DNA from: Arthrobacter sp. MMS18-M83
Lineage (GTDB): Bacteria > Actinomycetota > Actinomycetes > Actinomycetales > Micrococcaceae
Direction: 5' to 3'
Length of the DNA: 64,000 nucleotides
NCBI RefSeq assembly: GCF_026683955.1
Contig: NZ_CP113343.1
Coordinates: forward strand, 4,278,001 to 4,342,000
Shown piece by piece: positions 45,778-55,181 of this stretch. Every line of letters begins with the position of its first letter. Position 1 is the stretch's first letter. Below the pieces are notes generated by a model. It was not told where the DNA came from. It was given only the letters and a program-made list of their open reading frames with translations, and did not search any database. The position numbers and the translations under genes were made by a program.

Positions 45778-46122
45778 ATGAGTGCCGAGGATCTTGAGAA
45801 CTACGAAACCGACATGGAGCTTCAGCTCTACCGCGAATACCGTGATGTCGTCGGGTTGTTCAGCTACGTTGTCGAGACCGAGCGCCGGTTCTATCTGGCA
45901 AACCACGTCGACCTGCAAGCCCGCAGTGCCGACGGCGAGGTCTATTTTGACCTGACGCTCCAAGATGCCTGGGTTTGGGACGTCTACCGTTCGGCCCGTT
46001 TCGTCAAGAACGTCCGGGTGATCACGTTCAAGGACGTCAACGTCGAAGAACTGCCGCGGAGCGAGGAACTTTCCTTGCCGAAGGACGGCGACCTAGGTGA
46101 TCTCGGCAACCTGGGCAACTAG
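45778..46122 (+). CDS. DUF2469 family protein
   Basis: This 114-residue acidic protein (MSAEDLENYETDMELQLYREYRDVVGLFSYVVETERRFYLANHVDL) is a conserved actinobacterial family found next to rnhB, with no known function. It ends in a GDLGDLGNLGN repeat. CAAGAT ends exactly 6 nt before the ATG and there is no ribosome-binding site, so it is likely leaderless. A weak 7-bp hairpin (46162-46186) lies downstream. Confidence 0.92.
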   Translation: MSAEDLENYETDMELQLYREYRDVVGLFSYVVETERRFYLANHVDLQARSADGEVYFDLTLQDAWVWDVYRSARFVKNVRVITFKDVNVEELPRSEELSLPKDGDLGDLGNLGN

Positions 46123-46235
46123 GAAAGCTCGCCAACTTCTCCTCCACACCATCCTTCTGACGGAGTTTCCCACATAGCCAAACTCCTCCCTGTCTTTGGT
46201 CTCTCCGCGCCTCCACGCTGGTAACGGAGGTGGTT

Positions 46236-46592
46236 ATGAAAGCCAAAGACCTATTGGGCCAGCACGGTGAAACACTGGCAGCCAGGTTCCTTGAAACCCA
46301 GGGGATGCGAATTGTTGACCGCAATTGGAGATGCCCGGAGGGCGAGATCGACATTGTGGCGCTCGACGGCGACATCTTGGTCATTGCCGAGGTGAAAACC
46401 CGGAAGAACTTGGCCTACGGGCATCCTTTCGAAGCCGTTGATGCTGCCAAGCTTGCACGGCTGCACCGCTTGGCCTCGTCATGGTGCCGCGACCACGAGC
46501 TGCGCGCCTTGCGTCGCCGGGTGGACGTCGTAGGAGTCATCGACGACGGCATAGGAGAACCAAAGCTGGAACACCTCAGGGGTGTGGGCTAG
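46236..46592 (+). CDS. UPF0102 (YraN) nuclease-like protein
   Basis: The 118-residue protein has the endonuclease-fold signature LAARFLETQGMRIVDRNWRCPEGEIDIVALDGDILVIAEVKTR. The E...D...EVK residues match a PD-(D/E)XK core. YraN-type proteins sit beside rnhB and comM; the function is not settled. ATG 46236 has GGAGGTGG 4 nt upstream. comM starts on the next base after the stop, so the two are coupled. Confidence 0.92.
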   Translation: MKAKDLLGQHGETLAARFLETQGMRIVDRNWRCPEGEIDIVALDGDILVIAEVKTRKNLAYGHPFEAVDAAKLARLHRLASSWCRDHELRALRRRVDVVGVIDDGIGEPKLEHLRGVG

Positions 46593-48134
46593 ATGGGCGT
46601 GGGCCGAAGCTACTCCGTGGCGCTGCTGGGCCTCAACGGCTACATCGTGGAGGTCGAGGCGGACATTGGGCAGACCCTCCCGAACTTCGTGATCCTGGGG
46701 TTGCCCGATGCGTCCTTGAACGAAGCCAAGGAGCGTATTCGCTCCGCCGCCCAGAATTCCGGCATCCCCCTGAGTCGTCGAAAGATCACTGCCAATCTGA
46801 TTCCGGCCTCGTTGCCGAAGCGCGGTTCGGGGTTCGACCTCGCGATCACCATGGCAGTACTGCGGGCTGCCGGTGACATCCGCTCCACCGAAGATACGGT
46901 CTTCATCTCGGAGTTGGGACTGGACGGCAGATTGAGGCCGGTTCGCGGCATCCTGCCGGCAGTCATGGCTGCTGTGCAGGCGGGACACCGTGAGATTGTG
47001 GTGGCTCAAGCGAACGTCGCAGAAGCGAAGCTGGTTCCTGGGGCCGTGGTTCGTGGCTACAAGACCTTGGCCCGTCTGGCCTTTGATTTCGGGGCCGATC
47101 CCCAGGACCTGGCCCTCGACTACGATCCTGCGGATGGTGAAGCCAGTGGAGACGGCAATCGAGGCGCCGGAGTTGTTCCAGACCTTTGCGATGTCTCTGG
47201 CCAAGGCGATGCGCGCCGCGCCCTCGAAGTTGCGGCGGCCGGGGCACACCATGTGCTGCTGTGCGGCCCACCCGGTGCCGGCAAGACCATGCTCGCGGAG
47301 CGGCTCCCGGGACTCTTGCCGGATCTCGGCGACCAGGAAGCCATGGAAGTCACCGCCATCCACTCGCTCTCGGCTGTCCACGTTGACTCGGTGCAGCTGT
47401 TGCGCCGCCCGCCTTTTGAGAACCCCCACCATAGTGCGACCGCTGCAGCCATCATCGGCGGTGGCTCTGGCCTGCCACGGCCTGGAGCGGCATCCCGAGC
47501 CCATCGTGGCGTCTTGTTCCTTGACGAGGCGCCCGAGTACGAACGCCGCGTTCTGGACGCCCTGCGGCAACCGTTGGAGAGTGGTGAACTTGTCATCCAC
47601 CGCTCGGCCGGTACCGCGGCGTACCCTGCCCGTTTCCAACTGGTCCTTGCAGCGAATCCTTGCCCGTGCGGAAAAGCCACCGGCAAGGGCGTCGATTGCA
47701 CCTGCACTCCAGTGATGCGGCGGCGCTACTTCGGGCGCATGTCAGGACCGCTATTGGACAGGGTGGACATCCAGCTTCAAGTGGAACGCGTATCCCTCGC
47801 AGACTTTGGCCAATCCGGCGCGGAGGAGGACACAGCTACTGTCGCAGGGAGAGTCCATGCCGCCCGGTCACGGCAACGCGAACGCCTGGCGAGATTCGGG
47901 ATGGAAACCAACTCGCAGGTTCCCGGGCGTGTACTGCGCGGCGAACTACGCCTCCCTTCCTCGACCACGAAGATTCTGGACACCTCCCTGGAGCGTGGAA
48001 TCCTCACCGCGAGAGGCTACGACCGCGTCCTGCGCTTGGCGTGGACGCTTGCGGATCTAGGCCACCGGGACCGGCCCCACAACGACGACATCGGGCAGGC
48101 CCTTGGCTTGCGGCAGGCGGTTGCGGCCGCATGA
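46593..48134 (+). CDS. comM: YifB/ComM-type Mg-chelatase-like AAA+ ATPase
   Basis: ComM is a hexameric helicase that drives branch migration during natural transformation. The 513-residue protein has an N-terminal Lon-like domain (LNGYIVEVEADIGQTLPNFVILGLPD), Walker A GPPGAGKTM, Walker B GVLFLDEAPEY and a zinc-ribbon-like CPCGK ... CTC. dprA overlaps its end, so DNA-uptake functions are grouped. Confidence 0.94.
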   Translation: MGVGRSYSVALLGLNGYIVEVEADIGQTLPNFVILGLPDASLNEAKERIRSAAQNSGIPLSRRKITANLIPASLPKRGSGFDLAITMAVLRAAGDIRSTEDTVFISELGLDGRLRPVRGILPAVMAAVQAGHREIVVAQANVAEAKLVPGAVVRGYKTLARLAFDFGADPQDLALDYDPADGEASGDGNRGAGVVPDLCDVSGQGDARRALEVAAAGAHHVLLCGPPGAGKTMLAERLPGLLPDLGDQEAMEVTAIHSLSAVHVDSVQLLRRPPFENPHHSATAAAIIGGGSGLPRPGAASRAHRGVLFLDEAPEYERRVLDALRQPLESGELVIHRSAGTAAYPARFQLVLAANPCPCGKATGKGVDCTCTPVMRRRYFGRMSGPLLDRVDIQLQVERVSLADFGQSGAEEDTATVAGRVHAARSRQRERLARFGMETNSQVPGRVLRGELRLPSSTTKILDTSLERGILTARGYDRVLRLAWTLADLGHRDRPHNDDIGQALGLRQAVAAA

Positions 48135-48145
48135 AAGGACAAGCC

Positions 48146-49414
48146 ATGACTGAGAACCACCCGCAGCCGCTATCCGAAACGCCTCCCTCGGACACCGCTC
48201 TGTCCTTGCCTGGAACCGGAAGCCCGGACCGGTCGACAGAACGCCTGGCCCGGGCAGCGCTGTCGAGGCTGATGGAGCCACAAGACGCGGCCGGACTCGC
48301 GTTGGTGCGCGCCGCGGGAGCCGTCGATGCTCTCAGGATAGCGACCGGTGGGCTCGCGCCTGGTCCCGAGCTTGAGCAGGAAGTGGCTTCTTTGCTCGAC
48401 GACAACGGGGTTTCCCCATCGGGGGCCGGATTGGCTCCCGCTTTGCGTCGGTGGGCGCCAAGAATCCCGGATCTGGCACCCGAACGGGATCTTTCAACGA
48501 TGAAGCGCCTTGGTGGCCGCATGATCATCCCCGGCGACCCGATGTGGCCATCTCAGTTGGCCGACCTTGGCCTGCATGAACCGTTGTGCTTGTGGTGGCG
48601 TGGACACGAATTGGAGTTTCCACCCGTGCAGCGGGTGGTTGCGCTTGTCGGCTCACGGGACAGCACGAGTTACGGGGCCTCAGTAACGGGGGACTTCGCG
48701 TACGGGCTGGGCCAGCGCGGCTATACCGTCGTATCGGGAGGTGCATACGGAATAGATGCCCATGCCCATCGGGGGGCGCTGACCGGGGGTACCAACCACA
48801 TGCCGACCATCGCAGTGATGGCTGGGGGAGTGGACAGGTACTACCCGTCCGGGAATGAGGATTTGCTGCGGGCCGTGGCAAACCAAGGTTCGGTCATCGC
48901 AGAGGTTCCCCCCGGGTCGGCGCCTACCCGCTACCGGTTCCTGCAGCGCAACAGAATTATCGCCGCCTTGGCGGGTGTGACGGTTGTGGTGGAGGCACGC
49001 TGGCGTTCGGGCGCGCTGAATACTGCCCATCATGCCGAATCTATAGGCAGGGCCGTCGCAGCGGTTCCGGGATCCGTCCACAGTGCCAACTCGGCGGGCT
49101 GCCACCGGCTCCTGAGGGACGGCGGGGCTGTTTGCGTCACGGATATAGGCGAGATTGCCGAACTGACGGGGTCCAGCGGTGAAGCGCTCGCCGAGGACAA
49201 GGAAACGGATCCTTCCGACCATGATGGTCTCACGCTTGAGGACCTTATCCTGCTGGATGCCTTACCAGTCCGTTCAACTAGCTCTGTGGAGAAGCTCGCC
49301 GTGGTTGCGGGACTCAGCCCGGAGGCGGTGCGGGCAGGGCTCGGACGGCTGGGATTGCTGGGACTGGCAGCATCGGTGCGCGGCGCCTGGAAGAGGTCAG
49401 GGAAGCGGGGGTGA
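48146..49414 (+). CDS. dprA: DNA-processing protein DprA
   Basis: DprA loads RecA on incoming single-stranded DNA. The 422-residue protein has a Rossmann-like core: VALVGSRDSTSYGASV, VVSGGAYGIDAHAHRGAL, MAGGVDRYYPSGNEDL and FLQRNRIIAALAGVTVVVEA, then a C-terminal winged-helix domain. I choose ATG 48146 with AAAGGA 6 nt upstream; ATG 48131 overlaps the comM stop (ATGA) and would add 5 residues. Confidence 0.94.
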   Translation: MTENHPQPLSETPPSDTALSLPGTGSPDRSTERLARAALSRLMEPQDAAGLALVRAAGAVDALRIATGGLAPGPELEQEVASLLDDNGVSPSGAGLAPALRRWAPRIPDLAPERDLSTMKRLGGRMIIPGDPMWPSQLADLGLHEPLCLWWRGHELEFPPVQRVVALVGSRDSTSYGASVTGDFAYGLGQRGYTVVSGGAYGIDAHAHRGALTGGTNHMPTIAVMAGGVDRYYPSGNEDLLRAVANQGSVIAEVPPGSAPTRYRFLQRNRIIAALAGVTVVVEARWRSGALNTAHHAESIGRAVAAVPGSVHSANSAGCHRLLRDGGAVCVTDIGEIAELTGSSGEALAEDKETDPSDHDGLTLEDLILLDALPVRSTSSVEKLAVVAGLSPEAVRAGLGRLGLLGLAASVRGAWKRSGKRG

Positions 49415-49538
49415 GCAAACGGTTGAGGCGGTGCGGGGCGGTGCGGGGCTGAGCGGGATCCAGCCCACCTGGATCCGCCTCTCGGTCCGGAACGTGGCGA
49501 TGCCGCCCTCGCAGCCCCCCGGCTGGCACAGTGGAGAG

Positions 49539-50465
49539 GTGCAAGAAAAACCGCTCCCCGCAGCACTCGCGGGGTCTGTTCAGGACTTCCGGCGTTATTT
49601 GGAGGGCGAACGGGCCAGATCGGCTCACACTGTGAGGGCGTACATCGCAGATGTCGAGAACTTACTGGGCTTTGCCGCCTCGGAGGGCGCGGGGGAGCTC
49701 GCGGCTCTGGAACTTGGCACTCTACGTCGCTGGTTGGGTGCACAGAGCGAAGCTGGCAGGTCGAGAGCGACTCTGGCCCGGCATGCCGCCACGGCCCGGG
49801 CATTTACCTCTTGGGCTTTGAGGGAGGAACTGATTGCATCGGACCCGGCCCTTCGACTCCAAGCCCCCAAACGAGATCGCACTCTCCCCGGAGTGCTTCA
49901 CCAACAGCAAGTCGCCAGGATCTTCGAAAACCTCAGCGAGGCGGCCGAGGATGGTTCCCCGATGCCGCTGCGTAACCGTGCCGTCGTCGAACTCCTCTAC
50001 GCCACGGGAATCCGCGTCGGCGAACTGGCCGGCCTCGACATCGACGATCTCGACCCTGATCGTCGGACCCTTCGCGTGCTCGGCAAAGGCAATAAGGAAC
50101 GTACTGTCCCTTACGGGGTCCCGGCTGCGCTCGCCGTCGACGACTGGCTCCGTCGCGGCCGTCCGCGGCTGGTTACCGAGCGGAGCGGGCCGGCGTTGTT
50201 TCTCAGTTCGAGGGGCAACCGGATGGACCAACGCCAGGCACGCAGCGTGGTCAATGACCTCCTGGCGGCGCTTGGGGATACCGCGGCAACAGGGCCCCAC
50301 GCCCTGCGCCACACAGCTGCCACCCATTTGCTCGACGGCGGTGCGGATCTGCGCGCAGTTCAGGAGATACTTGGACACAGTAGTCTCGCAACAACCCAGA
50401 TTTACACGCACGTGTCGGTGGACCGGCTCCGCAAGAGCTATCAACAGGCGCATCCTCGTGCCTAA
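49539..50465 (+). CDS. xerC: Tyrosine recombinase XerC
   Basis: XerC resolves chromosome dimers at dif with XerD. The 308-residue protein has an N-terminal SAM-like domain and all catalytic residues: Arg159 (YATGIRVGEL), Lys183 (GKGNKER), His254 and Arg257 (HALRHTAATH), His280 (LGHSSL) and Tyr289 (QIYTHV). I start at GTG 49539; CACAGT ends exactly 6 nt upstream, which points to a leaderless mRNA. An in-frame ATG at 49500 is the alternative. Confidence 0.94.
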   Translation: MQEKPLPAALAGSVQDFRRYLEGERARSAHTVRAYIADVENLLGFAASEGAGELAALELGTLRRWLGAQSEAGRSRATLARHAATARAFTSWALREELIASDPALRLQAPKRDRTLPGVLHQQQVARIFENLSEAAEDGSPMPLRNRAVVELLYATGIRVGELAGLDIDDLDPDRRTLRVLGKGNKERTVPYGVPAALAVDDWLRRGRPRLVTERSGPALFLSSRGNRMDQRQARSVVNDLLAALGDTAATGPHALRHTAATHLLDGGADLRAVQEILGHSSLATTQIYTHVSVDRLRKSYQQAHPRA

Positions 50466-50737
50466 AAGAACGCCGTCTGGACAAACCCTGCCGCGGTATG
50501 AAGAGGCCTTGCGGAGGCGAAATCGGTGTGTCCGGGAATCGCACTGGCGTAATTCCGGTCCGTACGGCAAAATGAAAGCAATGTCGGGGAACTTTCAACT
50601 TAAACTTGAACGTTTTTCCGCTGTGGAAAAAATCATAGAAAGCTAGGGAAACCGGAACAGCGCGGCACGCGCGCAGCAAACTTTTCATCCAGGCAGAGGT
50701 CGTTGGGGAAGACGTACCTACAGCTATGGAGGATGGA
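50466..50737. other. Intergenic region with an AT-richer core
   Basis: No gene is seen. The part 50565-50650 is markedly AT-richer than its surroundings and holds the imperfect palindrome TTCAACTTAAACTTGAA, then a GTGGAAAAAATCATAGAAAG stretch. It may contain the DUF3145 promoter. The first 60 bp are ordinary 3' flank of xerC with no terminator. Confidence 0.4.
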
Positions 50738-51241
50738 ATGTCTGTTGCAACAACCCGCGGTGTCTTGTTTGTGCACTCGGCCCCTACCGCGTTGTGCCCT
50801 CACGTTGAGTGGGCCATCGGATCGGTCGTTGACAAGCGGACCGATCTAGAGTGGACCCCTCAGCCGGCCGCGCCCGGAATGTTCCGCGCCGAATTGTCGT
50901 GGGCAGGAGTCCCGGGAACCGGCGCGCAACTGGCGTCGGCCTTGCGTGGATGGGCGCACCTTCGCTACGAAGTCACCGAGGAGCCCAGCCAAGGCGTGGA
51001 CGGTGCTCGTTGGTCCCACACGCCCGAGCTCGGCATTTTCCATGCCGTCACGGATGTACACGGCAACATCATGGTGACCGAGGACCGCATTCGCTACGCC
51101 TATGAGTCGGCAGCGGGGGACCCTGCGGCCGTGTATCACGAGCTTTCCTTGGCGCTCGGCGAGGCTTGGGACGAAGAACTCGAACCTTTCCGTCACGCCG
51201 CCGAAGGCGCACCTGTCCGCTGGCTCCACCAGGTCGGCTAA
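50738..51241 (+). CDS. DUF3145 family protein
   Basis: This 167-residue protein (MSVATTRGVLFVHSAPTALCPHVEWAIGSV) belongs to DUF3145, an actinobacterial family of unknown function. It has many aromatic and acidic residues and no membrane segment. ATG 50738 has GGAGGATGGA upstream. A bidirectional terminator separates it from fabF. Confidence 0.9.
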   Translation: MSVATTRGVLFVHSAPTALCPHVEWAIGSVVDKRTDLEWTPQPAAPGMFRAELSWAGVPGTGAQLASALRGWAHLRYEVTEEPSQGVDGARWSHTPELGIFHAVTDVHGNIMVTEDRIRYAYESAAGDPAAVYHELSLALGEAWDEELEPFRHAAEGAPVRWLHQVG

Positions 51242-51304
51242 GCCCCGCCGGTAAGCCCCGCGGCCCAAGCGCCGGCGCGAAGGAGCAAAGACAGCATTTC
51301 CATA

Positions 51305-51346
51305 GCAAAGAGGAGGGCCCCACGGTGGTGGGGCCCTCCTCTTTGC
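51305..51346. terminator. Bidirectional terminator between DUF3145 and fabF
   Basis: A perfect 19-bp stem (51305-51323 with 51328-51346) closes on loop GGTG. The CAAAGAGG/CCTCTTTG ends give short T runs on both strands for these convergent genes. Confidence 0.92.
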
Positions 51347-51377
51347 ACCGATTGTGCGCCGAACTGGCAGGAAGCGG

Positions 51378-52613
51378 TCAGACGTTGCGGACGGCGATGA
51401 CGGCGTTGTGGCCGCCGAAGCCGAAGGAGTTGCTCAACGCAACGATGTCACCGGCAGGCAGCTTGCGAGCTGAAGTGACGACGTCGAGCGGGATCTCCGG
51501 ATCCTGGTTTTCGAGGTTGATGGTCAACGGAGCCTGGCGTTCGTAGACCGCGAGCACCGTCAGTACGGCCTCCACGGCCCCTGAAGCACCCAACAGGTGG
51601 CCCATCTGGGACTTGGTGGCAGAGACCGCCACATTGTCGACGTGCGCGCCCAGGGCGGCACGGAGCGCCGTGTACTCGGGCTTGTCGCCCACCGGCGTTG
51701 ACGTGGCGTGGGCATTGACGTGCACTACATCCTCGGGCTGGATCCGGCCATCGAACATGGCAGCCTTCAAAGCGCGGATAGCGCCCAGGCCCTCCGGGTC
51801 CGGAGCAGTGATGTGGTAAGCGTCGGCCGTGACCGACGTACCGGCGAGCTCAGCGTAGATGCGCGCACCGCGGGCGATGGCGTGTTCTTCGGCTTCCAGG
51901 ACCAGGGCGCCCGCGCCTTCACCCATGACAAAGCCGTCGCGGTCGCGGTCGTATGGCCGCGAAGCGTGCTCGGGATCGTCATTACGACGGGAGAGCGCCT
52001 GCATCGAGGAGAACGCTGCAAGGGGCATCGGGTGGATGGCGGCTTCTGCGCCACCACAGACAACGACGTCGGCCTTGCCCGAGCGGATGAGCTCGAGGCC
52101 GAGATGCATTGCTTCGGTGCCGGACGCGCAAGCAGAAACGGGGGTGTGCGCACCGGCGCGGGCGCCAAGGTCAAGGCTGACTGCAGCGGCCACGCCGTTC
52201 GGCATGAGCATGGGGACCGTCATGGGCAGTACCCGGCGGGGGCCCTTTTCCTTCAGGGTGTCCCAAGCGTCCAGGAGCGTCCAGACGCCGCCGATGCCGG
52301 TGGCGAAAGCCACAGCAAGGCGATCGTGGTCGATTTCGGTGATGCCGGAATCTGCCCAAGCTTCGCGTGCTGCGATGACGCCGAACTGCGTGGACGGATC
52401 CATGCGCTTGGCTTCAACGCGGCTCAGAACCTCGAGTGCCGGCGTCGAGCACCGGGCGGCAAAGTGGACCGGAAGGTCATACTTGGCAACCCACTCGTCC
52501 TCGAGTGTGTGGGCACCGGAGACCCCTTTGAGCGCGTTCTTCCACATCGTGGGGACGTCGCCGCCGATGGGCGTTGTGGCGCCCAGACCGGTTATGACTA
52601 CTTTGCGTGCCAT
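51378..52613 (-). CDS. fabF: 3-oxoacyl-[acyl-carrier-protein] synthase II
   Basis: FabF elongates acyl-ACP with malonyl-ACP. The 411-residue protein starts MARKVVITGLGATTPIGG. The catalytic triad is Cys162 (SACASGTEAM), His302 (NAHATSTPVGD) and His339 (GHLLGASGAVE). AGAGAGTGA lies upstream of ATG 52613. It is the last gene of the fabD-fabH-acpP-fabF operon and ends at a bidirectional terminator. Confidence 0.96.
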   Translation of the reverse strand: MARKVVITGLGATTPIGGDVPTMWKNALKGVSGAHTLEDEWVAKYDLPVHFAARCSTPALEVLSRVEAKRMDPSTQFGVIAAREAWADSGITEIDHDRLAVAFATGIGGVWTLLDAWDTLKEKGPRRVLPMTVPMLMPNGVAAAVSLDLGARAGAHTPVSACASGTEAMHLGLELIRSGKADVVVCGGAEAAIHPMPLAAFSSMQALSRRNDDPEHASRPYDRDRDGFVMGEGAGALVLEAEEHAIARGARIYAELAGTSVTADAYHITAPDPEGLGAIRALKAAMFDGRIQPEDVVHVNAHATSTPVGDKPEYTALRAALGAHVDNVAVSATKSQMGHLLGASGAVEAVLTVLAVYERQAPLTINLENQDPEIPLDVVTSARKLPAGDIVALSNSFGFGGHNAVIAVRNV

Positions 52614-52753
52614 GCGATCACTCTCTGTCGGATCAGCCAACCCAAGTGCTGTTCTCATTGGGGCGGCAGGAAAAAACTCTGGGAGATAAAGCAGCTGTGC
52701 CGGGCTTCGGATGCAACAGGGCGCACCCGAAGTCCGGCACAGTTGAGGCCAGG

Positions 52754-52999
52754 CTAGGCCTGTGCGTTCGAGATGAAGTTGACGGCGTCGCCGACGGTCT
52801 TCAGGTTCTTGACCTCTTCGTCCGGAATGCGGACGCCGAACTTCTCTTCAGCGTTGACCACGATTGTCATCATGGAGATGGAGTCGATGTCCAGGTCCTC
52901 GGTGAAGGACTTGTCCAGTTCGACGGCGTCGGTGGCGAGGCCGGTCTCTTCGTTCACGATTTCAGCCAGGCCGGCCAGGATTTCTTCGTTGCTAGCCAT
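52754..52999 (-). CDS. acpP: Acyl carrier protein
   Basis: The 81-residue acidic ACP has the phosphopantetheine site Ser40 in EDLDIDSISMMTIV (DSIS rather than the more common DSLS). AAAAGGAGCC precedes the ATG. CoA made through coaD supplies its prosthetic group. Confidence 0.97.
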   Translation of the reverse strand: MASNEEILAGLAEIVNEETGLATDAVELDKSFTEDLDIDSISMMTIVVNAEEKFGVRIPDEEVKNLKTVGDAVNFISNAQA

Positions 53000-53105
53000 T
53001 GTTGGCTCCTTTTCTTGTTGTGCCGGCTGCTGCCGGAAATGGGGGCAAACCGCGGATACGGTTTGGGTTTCAAAGAACTATTCAATTGGGGTGAAGCTGT
53101 CCAAA

Positions 53106-54167
53106 CTACGGAAGAACGACTACCTGGGCACCAAAGACCAAGCCGGCACCGAATCCGATCTGCAGGGCGAGGCCGCCGCTGAGTCCAGGGTTCTCTTGCA
53201 AAAGACGGTGCGTGGCCAGCGGAATGGAAGCGGCAGAGGTGTTGCCGGCATCCGCGATATCGCGCGCAACCAGAACGGTCTCAGGGAGCTTGAGTTTCTT
53301 GACCATTTCATCGATGATCCGCATGTTCGCTTGGTGGGGGACGAAGGCCGCAAGATCCGAGGCTTCTATCCCGGCGGCGTCGAGGGCTTGCTGGGCAACC
53401 TTCGCCATTTCCCAGACAGCCCAGCGGAAGACCGTCTGGCCGTCCTGGCGAAGCGTCGGCCAAACATCCTGTGCTGCGGAAATAATGGCCTGATCATCGG
53501 ATTCATCCGAATGGCGGGCAGTCTCGCCAAGAGTGCGGACCTCGTCGAGGGAATGCGTCATGCCGATCGCGTTCCACTTGCTTCCATCCGACCCCCAGAC
53601 GGAAGGGGCAATGCCGGGCGTATCGGACGGACCGATGACCACTGCGCCGGCTCCATCGCCGAGAAGGAAGGAGATGGTTCGCTCGTGGTTGTCGATGACG
53701 TCCGAGAGCTTTTCGGCTCCTACCACCAAAACGTATTCCGCCGCGCCCGAGCGGACCAGGGCATCGCCTTGGGCAATGCCGTAGCAGTAGCCCGCGCAAG
53801 CCGCGGAGATGTCATACGCCGGTGCCGGGGTTGCGCCCAGGCGGTCGGTGAGGGCGGCAGCTGCGGACGGCGTGGCGTACGGGTGCGTGACCGTGGAAAC
53901 GATCACGGCGCCCAGCTGCGAAGCCTCGATGCCCGCCCGCTTGAGTGCCTCGCGGGCAGCTCCCTCGGCCATATCGATGACGCTGACGCTGGCAGCTGCA
54001 CGGTGACGGGTCACGATTCCGGTGCGCTGGCGGATCCATTCATCCGAGGAGTCGATCCACTGGCAGACGTCGTCATTGGTGACGATGATGTCAGGGCGGT
54101 ATGCCCCGATGCCTACGATGCGTGAATAATCGCGGGCCGGTGCCTGCTTGAGTACGGGGACGCTCAT
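53106..54167 (-). CDS. fabH: 3-oxoacyl-[acyl-carrier-protein] synthase III
   Basis: FabH condenses an acyl-CoA primer with malonyl-ACP to start fatty-acid synthesis; in this lineage it probably prefers branched primers. The 353-residue protein has Cys124 (SAACAGYCYG), His278 (FVPHQANMRI) and Asn309 (DAGNTSAASIPLA). It overlaps fabD by 4 nt (ATGA). acpP lies about 105 bp downstream. Confidence 0.96.
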   Translation of the reverse strand: MSVPVLKQAPARDYSRIVGIGAYRPDIIVTNDDVCQWIDSSDEWIRQRTGIVTRHRAAASVSVIDMAEGAAREALKRAGIEASQLGAVIVSTVTHPYATPSAAAALTDRLGATPAPAYDISAACAGYCYGIAQGDALVRSGAAEYVLVVGAEKLSDVIDNHERTISFLLGDGAGAVVIGPSDTPGIAPSVWGSDGSKWNAIGMTHSLDEVRTLGETARHSDESDDQAIISAAQDVWPTLRQDGQTVFRWAVWEMAKVAQQALDAAGIEASDLAAFVPHQANMRIIDEMVKKLKLPETVLVARDIADAGNTSAASIPLATHRLLQENPGLSGGLALQIGFGAGLVFGAQVVVLP

Positions 54168-55093
54168 GCTCCTCCCTCCAGTTCCGCGAAAAGGGCAAGT
54201 GCCGCGGACAAGTCGTCCGGGGTTTTGACAGCAACGGTTTTGACGCCTGGCATGCCGCGCTTGGCGAGCCCCGCAAGGGTGCCGGCCGGCGCCAGTTCGA
54301 TGAGTCCCGTGACACCTCGCTGAACCAGGTTCTCCATGCAGAGATCCCAGCGCACCGGGCGTGAGACCTGGGCGATCAGGCTTTCGACGGCGGCGCCGCC
54401 GTCCGTGACTTCCTGGCCGTCGAAGTTCGAGAGCAAGGGAACCGTGGGGGCCTGCGGCCTGAGCGAAGGCCGGAGTGCTTCAAGCGCGTTCACGGCCGGG
54501 GCCATGTGGGAGGTGTGGAACGCCCCGGCGACCTTCAGCGGGATGACCCTGGCCTTGGCCGGCGGGTTGTCAGCGAGGGCCTGGAGTTGTTCGAACGTGC
54601 CCGCGGCAACGGTTTGTCCGGCGCCGTTGACGTTCGCGGGAGTTGCGCCCGCGGCCGCAATCGCAGAAAGAACCTCAGCCGGGTCCCCGCCGACGACGGC
54701 GCTCATCCCGGTGGGGGTGACGGCGGCAGCGGCTGCCATGTTGTTGGCACGCTCGCGGACGAACGTCATGGCTTCTTCCTCGCTGAGGACCCCCGCAAGT
54801 GCCGCGGCAGTGATCTCACCGACCGAGTGCCCGGCCAAAACGATCGGAAGGGTGCTGAGTTCGACGTCGAACAGCGACTTCGCCGCCACAAGCCCTGCGG
54901 CGACGATCAAGGGCTGCGCGATCGCGGTGTCCTTGATGGTTTCCTCATCGGAGGTGGTGCCGTGGGCTTTGAGGTCGATGCCTGCGATTTCGCTCAGGGA
55001 GGCCAAATGGCCTTCTACGGAAGGGAGCTCCAGCCAAGGGGCCAAAAATCCAGGGGTCTGGGAGCCCTGTCCAGGGCAGACGATTGCAAGCAC
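54164..55093 (-). CDS. fabD: Malonyl CoA-acyl carrier protein transacylase
   Basis: FabD loads malonyl groups on ACP. The 309-residue protein has CPGQGSQTPGFL, the nucleophile Ser90 in LAGHSVGEITA and His193 in GAFHTSHM. The start is GTG. It is the first gene of the fab operon, 88 bp after the PucR-like regulator, with a palindrome in that gap. Confidence 0.96.
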   Translation of the reverse strand: MLAIVCPGQGSQTPGFLAPWLELPSVEGHLASLSEIAGIDLKAHGTTSDEETIKDTAIAQPLIVAAGLVAAKSLFDVELSTLPIVLAGHSVGEITAAALAGVLSEEEAMTFVRERANNMAAAAAVTPTGMSAVVGGDPAEVLSAIAAAGATPANVNGAGQTVAAGTFEQLQALADNPPAKARVIPLKVAGAFHTSHMAPAVNALEALRPSLRPQAPTVPLLSNFDGQEVTDGGAAVESLIAQVSRPVRWDLCMENLVQRGVTGLIELAPAGTLAGLAKRGMPGVKTVAVKTPDDLSAALALFAELEGGA

Positions 55094-55160
55094 GTAACCA
55101 GCTTTCCAAATTGCCGCGCGAACTACTGGTGTTTGCGTACACCAAGCTCACTGGGTCAGT

Positions 55161-55177
55161 TTGTAGGAAGTCTACAA
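55161..55177 (-). promoter_or_regulatory. Palindromic operator upstream of fabD
   Basis: TTGTAG-GAAGT-CTACAA is a perfect 6-bp inverted repeat with a 5-bp centre, 68-84 bp upstream of the fabD GTG. The position fits an activator site. The obvious candidate protein is the PucR/FasR-like regulator encoded just upstream; this link is inference. Confidence 0.55.
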
Positions 55178-55181
55178 CGGT

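Noticed and set aside
46162..46186. GGAGTTT/AAACTCC hairpin after DUF2469
   Set aside because: Only 7 bp with an 11-nt loop and no T run; not strong enough to list as a terminator.
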